A program made the position numbers and the translations under genes. A DNA stretch of 64,000 nucleotides. Origin: CAZSSH01 sp964609825. GTDB lineage: Bacteria; Verrucomicrobiota; Lentisphaeria; Victivallales; Victivallaceae. The first letter of the stretch is position 1. Each line of letters starts with the position of its first letter. Shown here piece after piece: positions 51,488 through 60,388 of this stretch. The DNA is taken from positions 1-64,000 of the forward strand of contig CAZSSH010000004.1 of assembly GCA_964609825.1 (NCBI GenBank). The letters run 5' to 3'. The notes under the pieces were generated by a model that worked only from the letters and a program-made list of their open reading frames with translations, was not told the origin of the DNA and made no database searches.

Positions 51488-52527
51488 AACACCTCCGGCT
51501 TATCATGCTTTTCGGTTTACTGCTGTTGGCGGCGGGGTGTCAAACATATCACGATATCGCTTATGTCTATCCGGCGCGCGAGGTCAAAGACATCAAGTCG
51601 GTGGACGCTTTGGCCATCTCGGTCAACAGCAAAGGCAGCGGCAACGCCTTTGCCGACAATCAGTTGATGTGGATCAACGGCCCCTTGTGGCAACTGGTGT
51701 CGTCGCGCTTTTATGACGAGGGGTTTTACCGCACGGGCGACATCATCTGGGGGAGTCCGGCCGGAGTGGAGCAGCTTAAACGCAATTATGCCGACAAAAA
51801 TCCGCGTCACGGCTATGTCCGGCTGAGCACCGAAAACGTGCGCTTTGCCACCTTGCAGATCGAGTGCGACCTCAAATTGGAGACCTCAAGCTATAAGGAG
51901 ACCCGCAATTTTGTGATCAAAGATCTGCCCTACCGCGATATTTATCAGGACAAAAAATTCATCGGCACCGCGCCCGATTATGCGCGGATGGTGACCAACA
52001 GCGTCAATTTGCAGTCCGATGTCTTTAAAGCGGTCGGCTCAGGCACACTCAAAGCCGTGCTGATTGACAAAAACGGGCAAAAAGTTTACGAAAAGAGCTT
52101 CCCGTTGAGTTATTTGCAGCAAATTTCCGCCGACAAGCACGGCGCCTTGCCGCCGGTGTCGGAGATGGTGCTTGCGATGGTAACCCCGGCAGTCGAGCAG
52201 CTGGTGGCCGACGTTTCGCCGCACCGCGAAATTACTTCCGTCGCCTATCCGGGCGGTGGCGACTCCGGGATTGCCAAACTCATCAATGCTCATGCCTATG
52301 CCGAGGCCGCGCAGCAGTCGGATGCCATCCGCAGCAGAAGTGCTGCCGATTACGAAAATCAAGGCTTTGCCTGCGAGGCTATTGGCGAGTATTCGTATGC
52401 TTTGCTGTGCTATCAGCAGTCGTTAAAAATATCCGGCGACCGCGAATTTGCCAAACAGGGGGTTGAACGGTTGCAAAAGGTGATGGCGGGCAAGGCGTTA
52501 TTGCAAGCCGCCGGTAAAAATAATTAA
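51484..52527 (+). CDS. Lipoprotein of unknown function with a TPR-like tail
   Basis: 347 aa from ATG 51484 (ATGA overlap with the previous stop). LLLLAAGCQTYH is the lipobox. The middle holds VDALAISVNSKGSGNAFADN and repeated beta-rich segments. The C-terminal stretch (IGEYSYALLCYQQSLKISGD) looks like one or two TPR helices. No family name can be given. The pair of lipoproteins follows the ABC permeases directly, so an envelope role in uptake of the same substrate, or an unrelated co-expressed function, are both possible. Confidence 0.6.
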   Translation: MKHLRLIMLFGLLLLAAGCQTYHDIAYVYPAREVKDIKSVDALAISVNSKGSGNAFADNQLMWINGPLWQLVSSRFYDEGFYRTGDIIWGSPAGVEQLKRNYADKNPRHGYVRLSTENVRFATLQIECDLKLETSSYKETRNFVIKDLPYRDIYQDKKFIGTAPDYARMVTNSVNLQSDVFKAVGSGTLKAVLIDKNGQKVYEKSFPLSYLQQISADKHGALPPVSEMVLAMVTPAVEQLVADVSPHREITSVAYPGGGDSGIAKLINAHAYAEAAQQSDAIRSRSAADYENQGFACEAIGEYSYALLCYQQSLKISGDREFAKQGVERLQKVMAGKALLQAAGKNN

Positions 52528-52569
52528 GTCAATCACTTGAAAAAAGGTTAACCATAAAAGGAACAAGGT

Positions 52570-54027
52570 ATGAATCGAGAAATGTTGCGCAAAAAAATGT
52601 TGGGCTGTTTTTTAGGCAAATCCGTGGGGGGAACTTTGGGTGCTCCGTATGAAGGGTGCGAAGGGCCGCTTGCTTTGACCTATTATGATCCGGTACCGAC
52701 CGATATGATCCCCAACGACGACCTCGATTTGCAGGTGTTGTGGGCGGACAAGCTGGCCAAGCAGGCCAAACCGGTGGTTGACCGCGATCTCTTCGGCCAG
52801 GCCTGGCTGGATCACGTGCAATTTCCGTGGAGTGAATACGGCATTTGCATCCGCAATTTGCGCATGGGCATCCCGGCCACGCACGCGGGCAGCTATGACA
52901 ACTGGTTTGTCGACGGCCTCGGCGCGGCGATCCGCAGCGAAATTTGGGCGTGTCTCGCCCCCGGCGACCCCAAGTTGGCGGCCGCGTACATGCGTGAAGA
53001 TGCGATGCTTGACCATAAAGACAACGGGCTCCATGCGGCTGTGTTTTTGGCCGTATTGGAGAGCATGGCCTTTGTCGAGAGCGACATCAATAAACTGCTT
53101 GATGCCGCGATGGCCGAGATTCCGGCCGACTCCAAGTTGTATCAGGCCGTGCACGATACCCGCGTCTGGTGTGATCAGGGCCGGACGTTTACCGAAGTAT
53201 TTACTTTAATCATGAAGCATTACGGCCATGAGGACTTCACCAACTGCGTGATGAATTTCTGCTTCTCGGTGATGGCATTGATTTTGGGCAAGGGGAACTT
53301 TGAGGATACGATTTGCCTTGCTGTCAACTGTGGCAAAGACGCCGACTGCACCGGGGCCACCGTGGGCTCAATCATCGGCATGATCGATCCCGAGGGGATT
53401 CCCGAGCGCTGGCTCAAACCCATCGGCCGCAAGCTCGTTTTGAGCCCTCCGATCGTCGGCATCAACCCGCCGGCCACGCTTGACGATTTTGTCGACCAGC
53501 TGCTTGATCTCAAAGATAAAGTCTCCTTGCGCCCGGCGCGCGCGGATGAAAAGGTCGATTGGGGCAAATATGCCCTCACCGCCGAGTGCGGCCTTTTCAA
53601 AGGCTGGTACCGGCTCGACGACCGCAAGACGGTCGCTAAATTTCCGGTTGGCAAGACCGTCATGCGGACCTTTGCCGGCTCCAACGGTTTTATCGAGGCC
53701 AACGAAGTGCCGATCAACTCGTTGTACATGATGAAATTTAAATTTCAGCTCAAAACGGACCGCAAGGTGCGCGTGATGTTTTGCACACCGTCGTTGTCGC
53801 GCGTGTGGATCGACGGCGCGTTTGCTTTTGGCCGCGACGGCGGCTGGTGCCAGCCCTCGTTTCACCACTGCCCGATCAATCAGTTTGCCGACCTTGACCT
53901 CAAGGCCGGGGAGCACGAGTTTTTGGTCGGGGTGGCACCGTTTGCCGATGAGCGGTTGATCACTTGGACGATCGGGGTCGGCGACGCCAAAGATATGCAG
54001 TGGATCCCCGACGCGTTGGTTTATTAA
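52570..54027 (+). CDS. ADP-ribosylglycohydrolase-fold enzyme
   Basis: A 485-aa protein. LRKKMLGCFLGKSVGGTLGAPYEG is the N-terminal helix of the ADPRH fold. MIPNDDLDLQVL and GKDADCTGATVGSIIG are the two acidic clusters that bind the Mg2+ pair; the second has Cys where many have Thr (DADTxGA). The C-terminal part (about 330-485) is an added beta-rich domain. AAGGAACAAGG precedes the ATG. Its position after a sugar importer suggests a substrate imported by that system (a nucleoside or N-glycoside) more than protein ADP-ribosylation; this is inference. Confidence 0.78.
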   Translation: MNREMLRKKMLGCFLGKSVGGTLGAPYEGCEGPLALTYYDPVPTDMIPNDDLDLQVLWADKLAKQAKPVVDRDLFGQAWLDHVQFPWSEYGICIRNLRMGIPATHAGSYDNWFVDGLGAAIRSEIWACLAPGDPKLAAAYMREDAMLDHKDNGLHAAVFLAVLESMAFVESDINKLLDAAMAEIPADSKLYQAVHDTRVWCDQGRTFTEVFTLIMKHYGHEDFTNCVMNFCFSVMALILGKGNFEDTICLAVNCGKDADCTGATVGSIIGMIDPEGIPERWLKPIGRKLVLSPPIVGINPPATLDDFVDQLLDLKDKVSLRPARADEKVDWGKYALTAECGLFKGWYRLDDRKTVAKFPVGKTVMRTFAGSNGFIEANEVPINSLYMMKFKFQLKTDRKVRVMFCTPSLSRVWIDGAFAFGRDGGWCQPSFHHCPINQFADLDLKAGEHEFLVGVAPFADERLITWTIGVGDAKDMQWIPDALVY

Positions 54028-54044
54028 TGAAAATGAGGTGGTTT

Positions 54045-54500
54045 ATGCGTTTGCTGACGCTTATCTTGTTGGCGGTGACGGCGATGTTTTGGTTGACCGG
54101 CTGCGGTCCCGTGGCGGTGGTGGACGGCCAGATGTATCAGGCGCTCAGCGACAAAGAAATGGATGAGATGAAGGCGATTGCCAAACACGCCTTGCAGACT
54201 GCCGACCGGACCATCCCGGACTCCGAGCGTGAGCTTTTGTCCAAGCAGGATCCGGAGGTGATGATTGATTACAACGGTGACAAGCGGGGGATTTACCACG
54301 CCAAATGGAAAACCGATAAAAACATTTACGAGCTGGTCATTGAGGGAGAATTTTTCTCCCCCAAGGCCGTTTGGGTGTTAAAGATTGAGGAGATCCAGCC
54401 GGAGATGCTGGATTTCCGCAATGCGCCGCGCAAGAACTCGACGGAGGCTACGGCGCCGACGCGTTTGGGCGTCAAAGATAAAATGAAAGTCAAACAATAA
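54045..54500 (+). CDS. Small lipoprotein of unknown function
   Basis: About 151 aa from ATG 54045, chosen for GAGGTGG just upstream; ATG 54027 (TAATG overlap with the previous stop) and 54033 are alternatives. LTGCG is the lipobox after a hydrophobic stretch. The mature part is charged and soluble with no recognised domain. It ends 15 bp before icd. Confidence 0.55.
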   Translation: MRLLTLILLAVTAMFWLTGCGPVAVVDGQMYQALSDKEMDEMKAIAKHALQTADRTIPDSERELLSKQDPEVMIDYNGDKRGIYHAKWKTDKNIYELVIEGEFFSPKAVWVLKIEEIQPEMLDFRNAPRKNSTEATAPTRLGVKDKMKVKQ

Positions 54501-54515
54501 AAGGAAATCATCAAT

Positions 54516-55766
54516 ATGGCTTATGATAAGATTAAAGTTCCCGCCGGGGACAAAGTTTTTGTGGACAAATCCGGCAAATTGCAAGTACCAAACCGCCCGG
54601 TGATCGGCTTCATCGAGGGCGACGGCATTGGCGCGGACATTACCAAGGCCTCCATGCACATCTGGCAAAGCGCGGTCAAAAAAGCTTACGGCAGCAAGCG
54701 CGAAATCGCCTGGATGGAGCTCTATGCGGGCGAAAAAGCCAATGAGTTGTATCAGCAGCCGATTTGGCTTCCGGGGGAAACCGTAGATGCCATCCGCGAA
54801 TATCTGGTCGCAATCAAGGGCCCGCTGACGACTCCGGTGGGGGGCGGCATCCGTTCCCTCAATGTGGCGTTGCGTCAGGAGCTCGATCTCTACGTTTGTT
54901 TGCGCCCGGTGCGTTATTTTAACGGCGTACCTTCGCCCGTCAAAGAACCGGAAAAGACCGACATGGTTGTTTTTCGCGAAAACACCGAGGATATTTATGC
55001 CGGGATCGAGTGGAATGCCGGGACGCCCGAGGTCCAAAAGGTGATTTCCTTTTTGCAAAAAGAAATGGGAGTCAAAAAGATCCGCTTCCCCGAAACCTCC
55101 AGCATCGGCATCAAGCCGATTTCGGTCGAGGGCAGCGAGCGGCTGATCCGCGCCGCCATTGATTTTGCGGTCAAAAACAACCGCAAGAGCGTGACCTTGG
55201 TCCACAAGGGCAACATTATGAAATTCACCGAGGGTGGTTTCAAAAACTGGGGCTACGACTTGGTGCGCCGCGAGTATGCCAATGTCGCCGTCGTCGCCGC
55301 CGATTGTGACTACAAGGCTCCGGCGGGCAAGATTTTGGTCAAAGATTGCATCTGCGACGCCTTTTTGCAGCAGATTTTGACCCGGCCCGACGATTACGAT
55401 GTCATTGCCACCATGAACCTCAACGGGGACTACGTCTCCGACGCCCTGGCTGCCTGTGTGGGCGGGATCGGCATCGCCCCCGGCGCCAACATCAATTATT
55501 TGACCGGCCACGCCTTATTTGAGGCGACCCACGGCACCGCGCCCAAGTATGCCAATCTCGACAAAGTCAACCCGTGTTCACTCGCCTTGTCGGGTGAAAT
55601 GCTGCTCCGCTACCTCGGGTGGGATGAGGCGGCCGATCTGGTGATCAAGGGCATCGAGCGCGCGATCAGCGACCGGGTGGTCACTTATGACTTTGCACGT
55701 TTGATGGACGGCGCAACTGAGGTTGGCTGCTCGGCGTTTGCCAAGGCCGCGGTCGAGCGGATGTAA
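54516..55766 (+). CDS. icd: Isocitrate dehydrogenase (NADP-type)
   Basis: A 416-aa TCA-cycle enzyme converting isocitrate to 2-oxoglutarate. IGFIEGDGIGADITKASMHI, PLTTPVGGGIRSLNVALRQE (with the substrate-binding Ser), YVCLRPVRYFNGVPSPVKEP and VFRENTEDIYAGIEW are nearly identical in form to E. coli Icd; ATHGTAPKYA is the later motif. AAAAGGAAATCATCA precedes the ATG. Confidence 0.96.
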   Translation: MAYDKIKVPAGDKVFVDKSGKLQVPNRPVIGFIEGDGIGADITKASMHIWQSAVKKAYGSKREIAWMELYAGEKANELYQQPIWLPGETVDAIREYLVAIKGPLTTPVGGGIRSLNVALRQELDLYVCLRPVRYFNGVPSPVKEPEKTDMVVFRENTEDIYAGIEWNAGTPEVQKVISFLQKEMGVKKIRFPETSSIGIKPISVEGSERLIRAAIDFAVKNNRKSVTLVHKGNIMKFTEGGFKNWGYDLVRREYANVAVVAADCDYKAPAGKILVKDCICDAFLQQILTRPDDYDVIATMNLNGDYVSDALAACVGGIGIAPGANINYLTGHALFEATHGTAPKYANLDKVNPCSLALSGEMLLRYLGWDEAADLVIKGIERAISDRVVTYDFARLMDGATEVGCSAFAKAAVERM

Positions 55767-55797
55767 TAATACAAAAACCCAACGACGGGAGGATGAT

Positions 55798-56709
55798 ATG
55801 AAACTGGTCTCGATTTTGAACGAAGAGTTGGTCTTTACTCGCGTTTCCGGAAACAGCCGCAAGGATATCTATACCGAAATCTTGAAGCAAGCGCAGGAGG
55901 CGATGGAGCACAAGCTTAACATTGCCGAGGTGGTTGACGGCATGATGGAGCGTGAGGAAACGCTGTGCATTCCTTATGACACGGCGGTGGCTTTGCCGCA
56001 CTTGCGTCAGGAGTCGTTTGACGACTTGTACATCATCATCGGCATTTTGGCCAAGCCGGTCAAGCTTCAGAGCTGCGACCCGGTGCCCTGCGAAATCGTG
56101 GTAATGTCGCTGATTTCGCCGGATACCTCGGATCTTTATTTGAAAACGATTTCGTGTCTGCTGCGCTTTTTCGCGACGGCGGCCAACCGTCAGAAACTCG
56201 CGCAGGCGGCGAGCCCGGCTGCGGTGCTCAATATTTTGGACAATGCCGAGCTGGCCGTCCGCAACCATCTGGTGGCCGACGATGTGGTCAACCGCAAAGT
56301 AAAAACTTTGCGCGCGGACAACACTCTGGCGGATGCAATCGACCTTTTCAGCAGCGAGGATCATCCGGTGCTGCCGGTGGTGGATGCCAACGGTAAACTG
56401 GTCGGTGAATTGGCGGCGATCGATATCTTGAAGCACTTTATACCCGAGTACATCTTTATGATGGACAATCTCGAGTTTTTGACCAGCTTTGAGCCGTTTA
56501 ACCGGATTTTTCGCGAAGAAAATCAGCATTTGGTGCAAAACTATATGCGCACCCCGGAGCTGGTGGTCAGTACCGAAACTCCGCTCATTCAGTTCACCGT
56601 TAAAATGGCCAAAAATAACATCCGCACCTGCTTTGTGGTTGACGGCCACGGCAAATTTGTCGGGGAAATCATGGTCAAGCACATTGTCAAAAAGGTATTG
56701 CGAGGGTAA
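55798..56709 (+). CDS. PTS EIIA (PtsN/fructose-type) domain fused to CBS domains
   Basis: 303 aa from ATG 55798 (GGGAGG upstream). Residues about 1-150 are an EIIA-Fru/PtsN-like domain: VDGMMEREETLCIPYDTAVA followed by LPHLRQ, with the phospho-acceptor His at H68. Residues about 170-300 hold a pair of CBS domains (LADAIDLFSSEDHPVLPVVD and LIQFTVKMAKNNIRTCFVV), which commonly bind adenine nucleotides. It touches the next gene as TAA-ATG, so EIIA-CBS and the transporter are co-expressed. A regulatory role on the transporter is likely but unproven. Confidence 0.85.
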   Translation: MKLVSILNEELVFTRVSGNSRKDIYTEILKQAQEAMEHKLNIAEVVDGMMEREETLCIPYDTAVALPHLRQESFDDLYIIIGILAKPVKLQSCDPVPCEIVVMSLISPDTSDLYLKTISCLLRFFATAANRQKLAQAASPAAVLNILDNAELAVRNHLVADDVVNRKVKTLRADNTLADAIDLFSSEDHPVLPVVDANGKLVGELAAIDILKHFIPEYIFMMDNLEFLTSFEPFNRIFREENQHLVQNYMRTPELVVSTETPLIQFTVKMAKNNIRTCFVVDGHGKFVGEIMVKHIVKKVLRG

Positions 56710-58113
56710 ATGCTGATTTTTTGGATTGGGACAGTCACTTTTTTCGGCACTTATTTGTTAATCGCTTCCGAAAAGGTTCATAAAACCGTGGCCGCCTTGC
56801 TCGGTTCGTCGATCATGCTCATCTTGGTGTTGCCGGGGCCCGGCCATGGCGGGACCGGACCCGGGGCGCATGCCTCGACGGTTATCGAGCAATCGCTCGA
56901 CTCGGCAATGAATGCAAATTTCATGGTCAAAAGCGACAAGTACGACAAGTTGGACACTTACTCCAAGTACGCCAATTTTGACGTTATTTTTACGCTGGCC
57001 GGGATGATGCTTTTGGTCAATTTACTGAGCGGCACCGGGTTGTTTCAGTTTGTCGCGGTAAAATGCGCCAAACTGGCCCGCGGTTCGCCGGTAAGGACGA
57101 TGATTTTAATGGTCTTGGCCACGGCGGTGCTGTCAGCCTTTTTGGACAACGTGACCACCATTTTGCTGGTGGCACCGGTCACACTGCTCGTTACCACGCA
57201 GCTGGGAGTCGCGGCGGTGCCGTTTTTGATGGCGCTCACAATGGCGTCCAACATCGGCGGCACGGCCACATTGATCGGGGATCCTCCCAACTTGATCATC
57301 GGCTCGATTGCCAATTTGGATTTTATGGCGTTTTTGCGCAATCTGACGCCGATCGTATTGCTGATTTTGCTGTTGTATGTGCTGTGTCTTTGGCTTTATT
57401 ACTCCAAACGCATGCGGGTTACGGTGGAGAAACGCGCGGCAATTATGGAGCTCAATGAGTGGGCGGCAATTTCGGATCGCCACAATCTTGTGCGCGGCGG
57501 CGCGGTAATGCTGCTGACGATCATCGGTTTTTTGGTCCACGGTATGCTGGGCATTCAGCCGTGCGTGGTGGCGATGAGCGGCGCGGCGCTGGCACTGGCG
57601 ATTTGCAAGGTCAACGTCGATCATGCGCTCGAAAAAATTGAGTGGGGTACGCTGTTTTTCTTTATGGCCTTATTTGTTTTGGTTTGCGGCGCCGAGGAGT
57701 GCGGGCTCATGTCCGAGATCGGCGTGATGCTGTCGTGGACGGCGACTTGGCCGGTTTGGCTGACGATTTTATCGATCATGTGGGCGAGCGCGGCGGCGGC
57801 GGCGGTGATGAACAATGTGTCGTTTACCGCTGCCATGGTGTCGATTGCGCTGGCGTTTATGGATCAGACGCCGCAGTTTGCCCAAAATTTGGAGCTGCGT
57901 AATTTATTATGGTGGGCGATTGCGCTGGCGGTTTGTCTGGGCGGCAATGCGTCGCTGGTCGGAGCCGCCGCCAATCTGGTGACCGTCGGCATTGCCGAAA
58001 AGAGCAACATTAAAATTACCTTTTGGGATTTTGTGCGTTACGGTTTGCCGGTGACGCTGGGCAGCTTGCTGATGGCAAGTGTTTATATTTTGGTCAGGTA
58101 CTGGTTGATATGA
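56710..58113 (+). CDS. NhaD/ArsB/CitM-superfamily ion transporter
   Basis: A 467-aa protein with about 11-12 membrane helices. SAFLDNVTTILLVAPVT and MASNIGGTATLIGDPPNLII are the NhaD/ArsB signature loops. VMNNVSFTAAMVSIAL and LGGNASLVGAAANLVTVGIA are their second-half counterparts. Na+/H+ antiport (NhaD) is the best guess; anion or dicarboxylate transport is possible. It is coupled to the EIIA-CBS gene and overlaps the GNAT gene by 4 bp. Confidence 0.82.
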   Translation: MLIFWIGTVTFFGTYLLIASEKVHKTVAALLGSSIMLILVLPGPGHGGTGPGAHASTVIEQSLDSAMNANFMVKSDKYDKLDTYSKYANFDVIFTLAGMMLLVNLLSGTGLFQFVAVKCAKLARGSPVRTMILMVLATAVLSAFLDNVTTILLVAPVTLLVTTQLGVAAVPFLMALTMASNIGGTATLIGDPPNLIIGSIANLDFMAFLRNLTPIVLLILLLYVLCLWLYYSKRMRVTVEKRAAIMELNEWAAISDRHNLVRGGAVMLLTIIGFLVHGMLGIQPCVVAMSGAALALAICKVNVDHALEKIEWGTLFFFMALFVLVCGAEECGLMSEIGVMLSWTATWPVWLTILSIMWASAAAAAVMNNVSFTAAMVSIALAFMDQTPQFAQNLELRNLLWWAIALAVCLGGNASLVGAAANLVTVGIAEKSNIKITFWDFVRYGLPVTLGSLLMASVYILVRYWLI

Positions 58114-58523
58114 GTTATCTTTTTCGCGAGTTAAAAACAGTCACCGAGGCTGAGTTTACCGCCTTGGCTGAGCTTTACCGTGAGGCGGGCTGGGTCGCGC
58201 CGGAGGAAGACAGTCAGTTCATCCGCCGCGTGACCGCCGGCTCGACCGTGTTTATTGCGGTGTATGACCGTGAGCGCATCATCGGCATGGGCCGGGCGAT
58301 CTCCGACGGCGTGTCGGATGCGTATATTCAGGACATCGCCGTGTTAAAAGCCTACCGGCATCAGGGAATAGGCGGCGAAATCGTCCGCCGGATCGTCGCC
58401 GCTCTGGAGGCCCAAAAAATTGACTGGATCGCCTTGGTGGGCGAGCCGGGGACCGAGAGTTTTTACCGCGCTCTTGGCTTTACCGCCAAGCCGGGGTTTA
58501 CCTTGTGGAAATTGGAACATTAA
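58110..58523 (+). CDS. GNAT-family N-acetyltransferase
   Basis: 137 aa from ATG 58110 (ATGA overlap). GMGRAISDGVSDAYIQDIAV, then YRHQGIGGEIVRRIV as acetyl-CoA loop (R/Q-x-x-G-x-G), then FYRALGF, give the GNAT order. The substrate is unknown. Confidence 0.88.
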   Translation: MSYLFRELKTVTEAEFTALAELYREAGWVAPEEDSQFIRRVTAGSTVFIAVYDRERIIGMGRAISDGVSDAYIQDIAVLKAYRHQGIGGEIVRRIVAALEAQKIDWIALVGEPGTESFYRALGFTAKPGFTLWKLEH

Positions 58524-58538
58524 GAGGAAGTTGCAACC

Positions 58539-58820
58539 ATGTATTTTTTTGAAGCAGTAATGCTGATTTGTTTCGGGGCCAGCTGGCCGATGGCGATTTA
58601 TAAGACACTCAAGACCAAAAATCCGGCCGGCAAAAGTCTGATCTTTTTGTATCTGGTGGAGATCGGTTACATCGCCGGGTGCATCAATAAGATCATCAAT
58701 AGCATGGACTGGGTGCTGTGGCTGTACATCGTCAATACCTTGATGGTGGCGACGGATATCTATCTTGTTACGTATTACAACCGGCGCAACCGCCTCAAAG
58801 CGGCGCAAAGTTTACGGTAA
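58539..58820 (+). CDS. Small three-helix membrane protein, possibly SemiSWEET/PQ-loop-like
   Basis: A 93-aa protein with three membrane helices (about 3-20, 35-52 and 60-78). GASWPMAIYKTLKTKNPAGKS resembles the first-helix/loop of PQ-loop proteins, with WP in place of PQ. GAGGAAG precedes the ATG. The assignment is tentative; it could be an unrelated small membrane protein. Confidence 0.5.
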   Translation: MYFFEAVMLICFGASWPMAIYKTLKTKNPAGKSLIFLYLVEIGYIAGCINKIINSMDWVLWLYIVNTLMVATDIYLVTYYNRRNRLKAAQSLR

Positions 58821-58826
58821 TTGATC

Positions 58827-59330
58827 ATGAAAGTGTTATTTGACCGCACGCAAATCGCGCAGCAAATCGCCCGGGTCGGCAAAGAGCTCTCAACGTATTA
58901 CAAGGGCAAAGATGTCACGTTGGTGGCGATTATGAATGGGGCGGTGTTTTTTGCCGCCGATCTGGCGCGCGCGATGGAATTTGAGTTTTATTTGGACTCG
59001 ATTGCGGTGCAGAGCTATCTTGACTGCCGGAGCACCGGTGAGCTGGTGATCACCACCAAGCCCAAGCTTGAAATCAAGGGGCGCCACATTTTACTGGTGG
59101 ACGATGTTTTGGACTCGGGGTTGACCTTGTGGGAGCTTCAAAAATACTTTGAGGCGCGCGGCGCCTTGAGCGTCAAGCATTGCGTGGCCGTCCAAAAAGA
59201 CATTGCGCGCGAGTGCGGTTTGCAGCAGGCTGACTGGTGTTTGTTTCATGCCGGCAACGATTACTTGGTCGGCTACGGGATGGATGCCAACGAGCTCTAC
59301 CGCAATTTGCCCGATATTGCCGCTATTTGA
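58827..59330 (+). CDS. Hypoxanthine phosphoribosyltransferase
   Basis: A 167-aa purine-salvage enzyme. VTLVAIMNGAVFFAADLAR is the first loop region, LLVDDVLDSGLTL the PRPP-binding loop and DWCLFHAGNDYLVGYG the purine-binding hood. ATG 58827 rather than TTG 58821. It converges on the amidohydrolase gene, overlapping it by 8 bp. Confidence 0.9.
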   Translation: MKVLFDRTQIAQQIARVGKELSTYYKGKDVTLVAIMNGAVFFAADLARAMEFEFYLDSIAVQSYLDCRSTGELVITTKPKLEIKGRHILLVDDVLDSGLTLWELQKYFEARGALSVKHCVAVQKDIARECGLQQADWCLFHAGNDYLVGYGMDANELYRNLPDIAAI

Positions 59331-60129
59331 CGCGGTCGGCGAAGCTTTTGCCCAAAAGCCGACGGGCGTTTTCGCATAAAATCAACTCGTTTTGCGCTTG
59401 GTTTAAGCCCAGTGAGCGGAAAAAAGCGAGCGACTCGGCTTGTCCGGCCCACGGCGAATCGGAGCCGTAAAGGATGCGTTCGGCGCCGTGTTTCGCAATA
59501 ATCCGGCAAAGCTGGTCGGCTTTGATTTCCTTGGCCGAGAGAAAGGCGATGTCGAGATACACTTCTTTGCCCGTTAAATGTTGCTCCACCTCGTCCCACA
59601 TGCTCATCCCCCCCAAGTGTGCGGCGACGACCGTGAGTTTCGGAAAGCGCGCGATGAGTTGCGAAATTTCCGCCGGGTCGCTGTGAAACGGGGGATGGTA
59701 CATCAAATCCGCCCCCGCGTGAGTGAGGACAAAAAGCCCCAAATCGGAGCAGCGTTGCCAGATCGGGAAATATTTGGGGTCGGAGAAACAAAATTTTTGA
59801 TACTCCGGGTGTACTTTAATGCCGGGAAGTCCGGCTTCGGCGATCATCTCCAAGGTGCCCAGCGGGTCTTCCTCCTCGGGGTGGACGGAGCCCAGTTGTA
59901 AAACACTGCCGTGATTTTCCTTGATCGCCCAGGCGTTGACGCCTCGGCTGTTGGACGGGGTGTTGACCAAAGGGAGCGAGAGCGCATAATCGATCCCGGC
60001 CGCCGCCATCGACTCCAGCAATGCCGCGCGGGTGCCTTTGGTGTACGGCTGCAAAATGGCGCTGCTGAACGAAAGGGCGCGCTCGACGATTTTATCGGGA
60101 TAATAGTGAGTATGGAAATCGATGATCAT
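59323..60129 (-). CDS. Amidohydrolase-family metal-dependent hydrolase
   Basis: 268 aa from MIIDFHTHYYPD (ATG 60129); residues further upstream would be read through the tRNA gene. FHTHYYP is the HxH metal site. GLPGIKVHPEYQ, LFVLTHAGAD, VVAAHLGGMSMWDEV and LYGSDSPWAGQ follow, the last carrying the final metal-binding Asp of the Amidohydrolase_2 (TatD/ACMSD-like) fold. The substrate is unknown. Confidence 0.85.
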   Translation of the reverse strand: MIIDFHTHYYPDKIVERALSFSSAILQPYTKGTRAALLESMAAAGIDYALSLPLVNTPSNSRGVNAWAIKENHGSVLQLGSVHPEEEDPLGTLEMIAEAGLPGIKVHPEYQKFCFSDPKYFPIWQRCSDLGLFVLTHAGADLMYHPPFHSDPAEISQLIARFPKLTVVAAHLGGMSMWDEVEQHLTGKEVYLDIAFLSAKEIKADQLCRIIAKHGAERILYGSDSPWAGQAESLAFFRSLGLNQAQNELILCENARRLLGKSFADRVK

Positions 60130-60153
60130 AATTTTTTTGCCGATCCTGAGAGA

Positions 60154-60227
60154 TGGCAACCCCGCCTGGAGTCGAACCAAGACTAAATGGACCAAAACCA
60201 CTTGTGCTGCCATTACACCACGGGGTT
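60154..60227 (-). tRNA. tRNA-Gln (UUG)
   Basis: Read on the minus strand: acceptor AACCCCG pairs with CGGGGTT, discriminator G, CCA encoded (60156-60154). The D-stem is GTG/CAC, the anticodon stem AGTGG/CCATT with loop TTTTGGT gives anticodon TTG. The T-arm is CTTGG-TTCGACT-CCAGG. Invariant T8 and A14 are present. A TATATT -10 box lies upstream at 60244-60239. Confidence 0.95.
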
Positions 60228-60238
60228 GTCATATCCTA

Positions 60239-60244
60239 AATATA
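60239..60244 (-). promoter_or_regulatory. Candidate -10 (TATATT) of tRNA-Gln
   Basis: Minus-strand TATATT 11 bp before the tRNA 5' end. No clear -35 is seen. Confidence 0.4.
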
Positions 60245-60388
60245 GCTCAACTTTTCAAAAAATCCACAAAATTTTTATAAAAATACTGTATTTTTTCGCA
60301 ATGCGGTGTTATATTTTATGGTCAATCTCGTTTAAAATACTGATAAATTATCATAAAAATCCGCCGGTACGGCGGGAAAGCGGTTAAG

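Noticed and set aside
50561..52527. CsgG/DUF4810/DUF799 lipoprotein trio
   Set aside because: The two lipoproteins are longer and show none of the CsgG motifs; only the operon style is similar.
55681..56682. Minus-strand ORF of 333 aa opposite the EIIA-CBS gene
   Set aside because: Antisense shadow; His/Gln-rich translation without domain features.
60361..60375. Terminator before lgt
   Set aside because: A 5-bp CCGCC/GGCGG hairpin with no T tract, lying at the start codon; more likely incidental or a translation-level effect.
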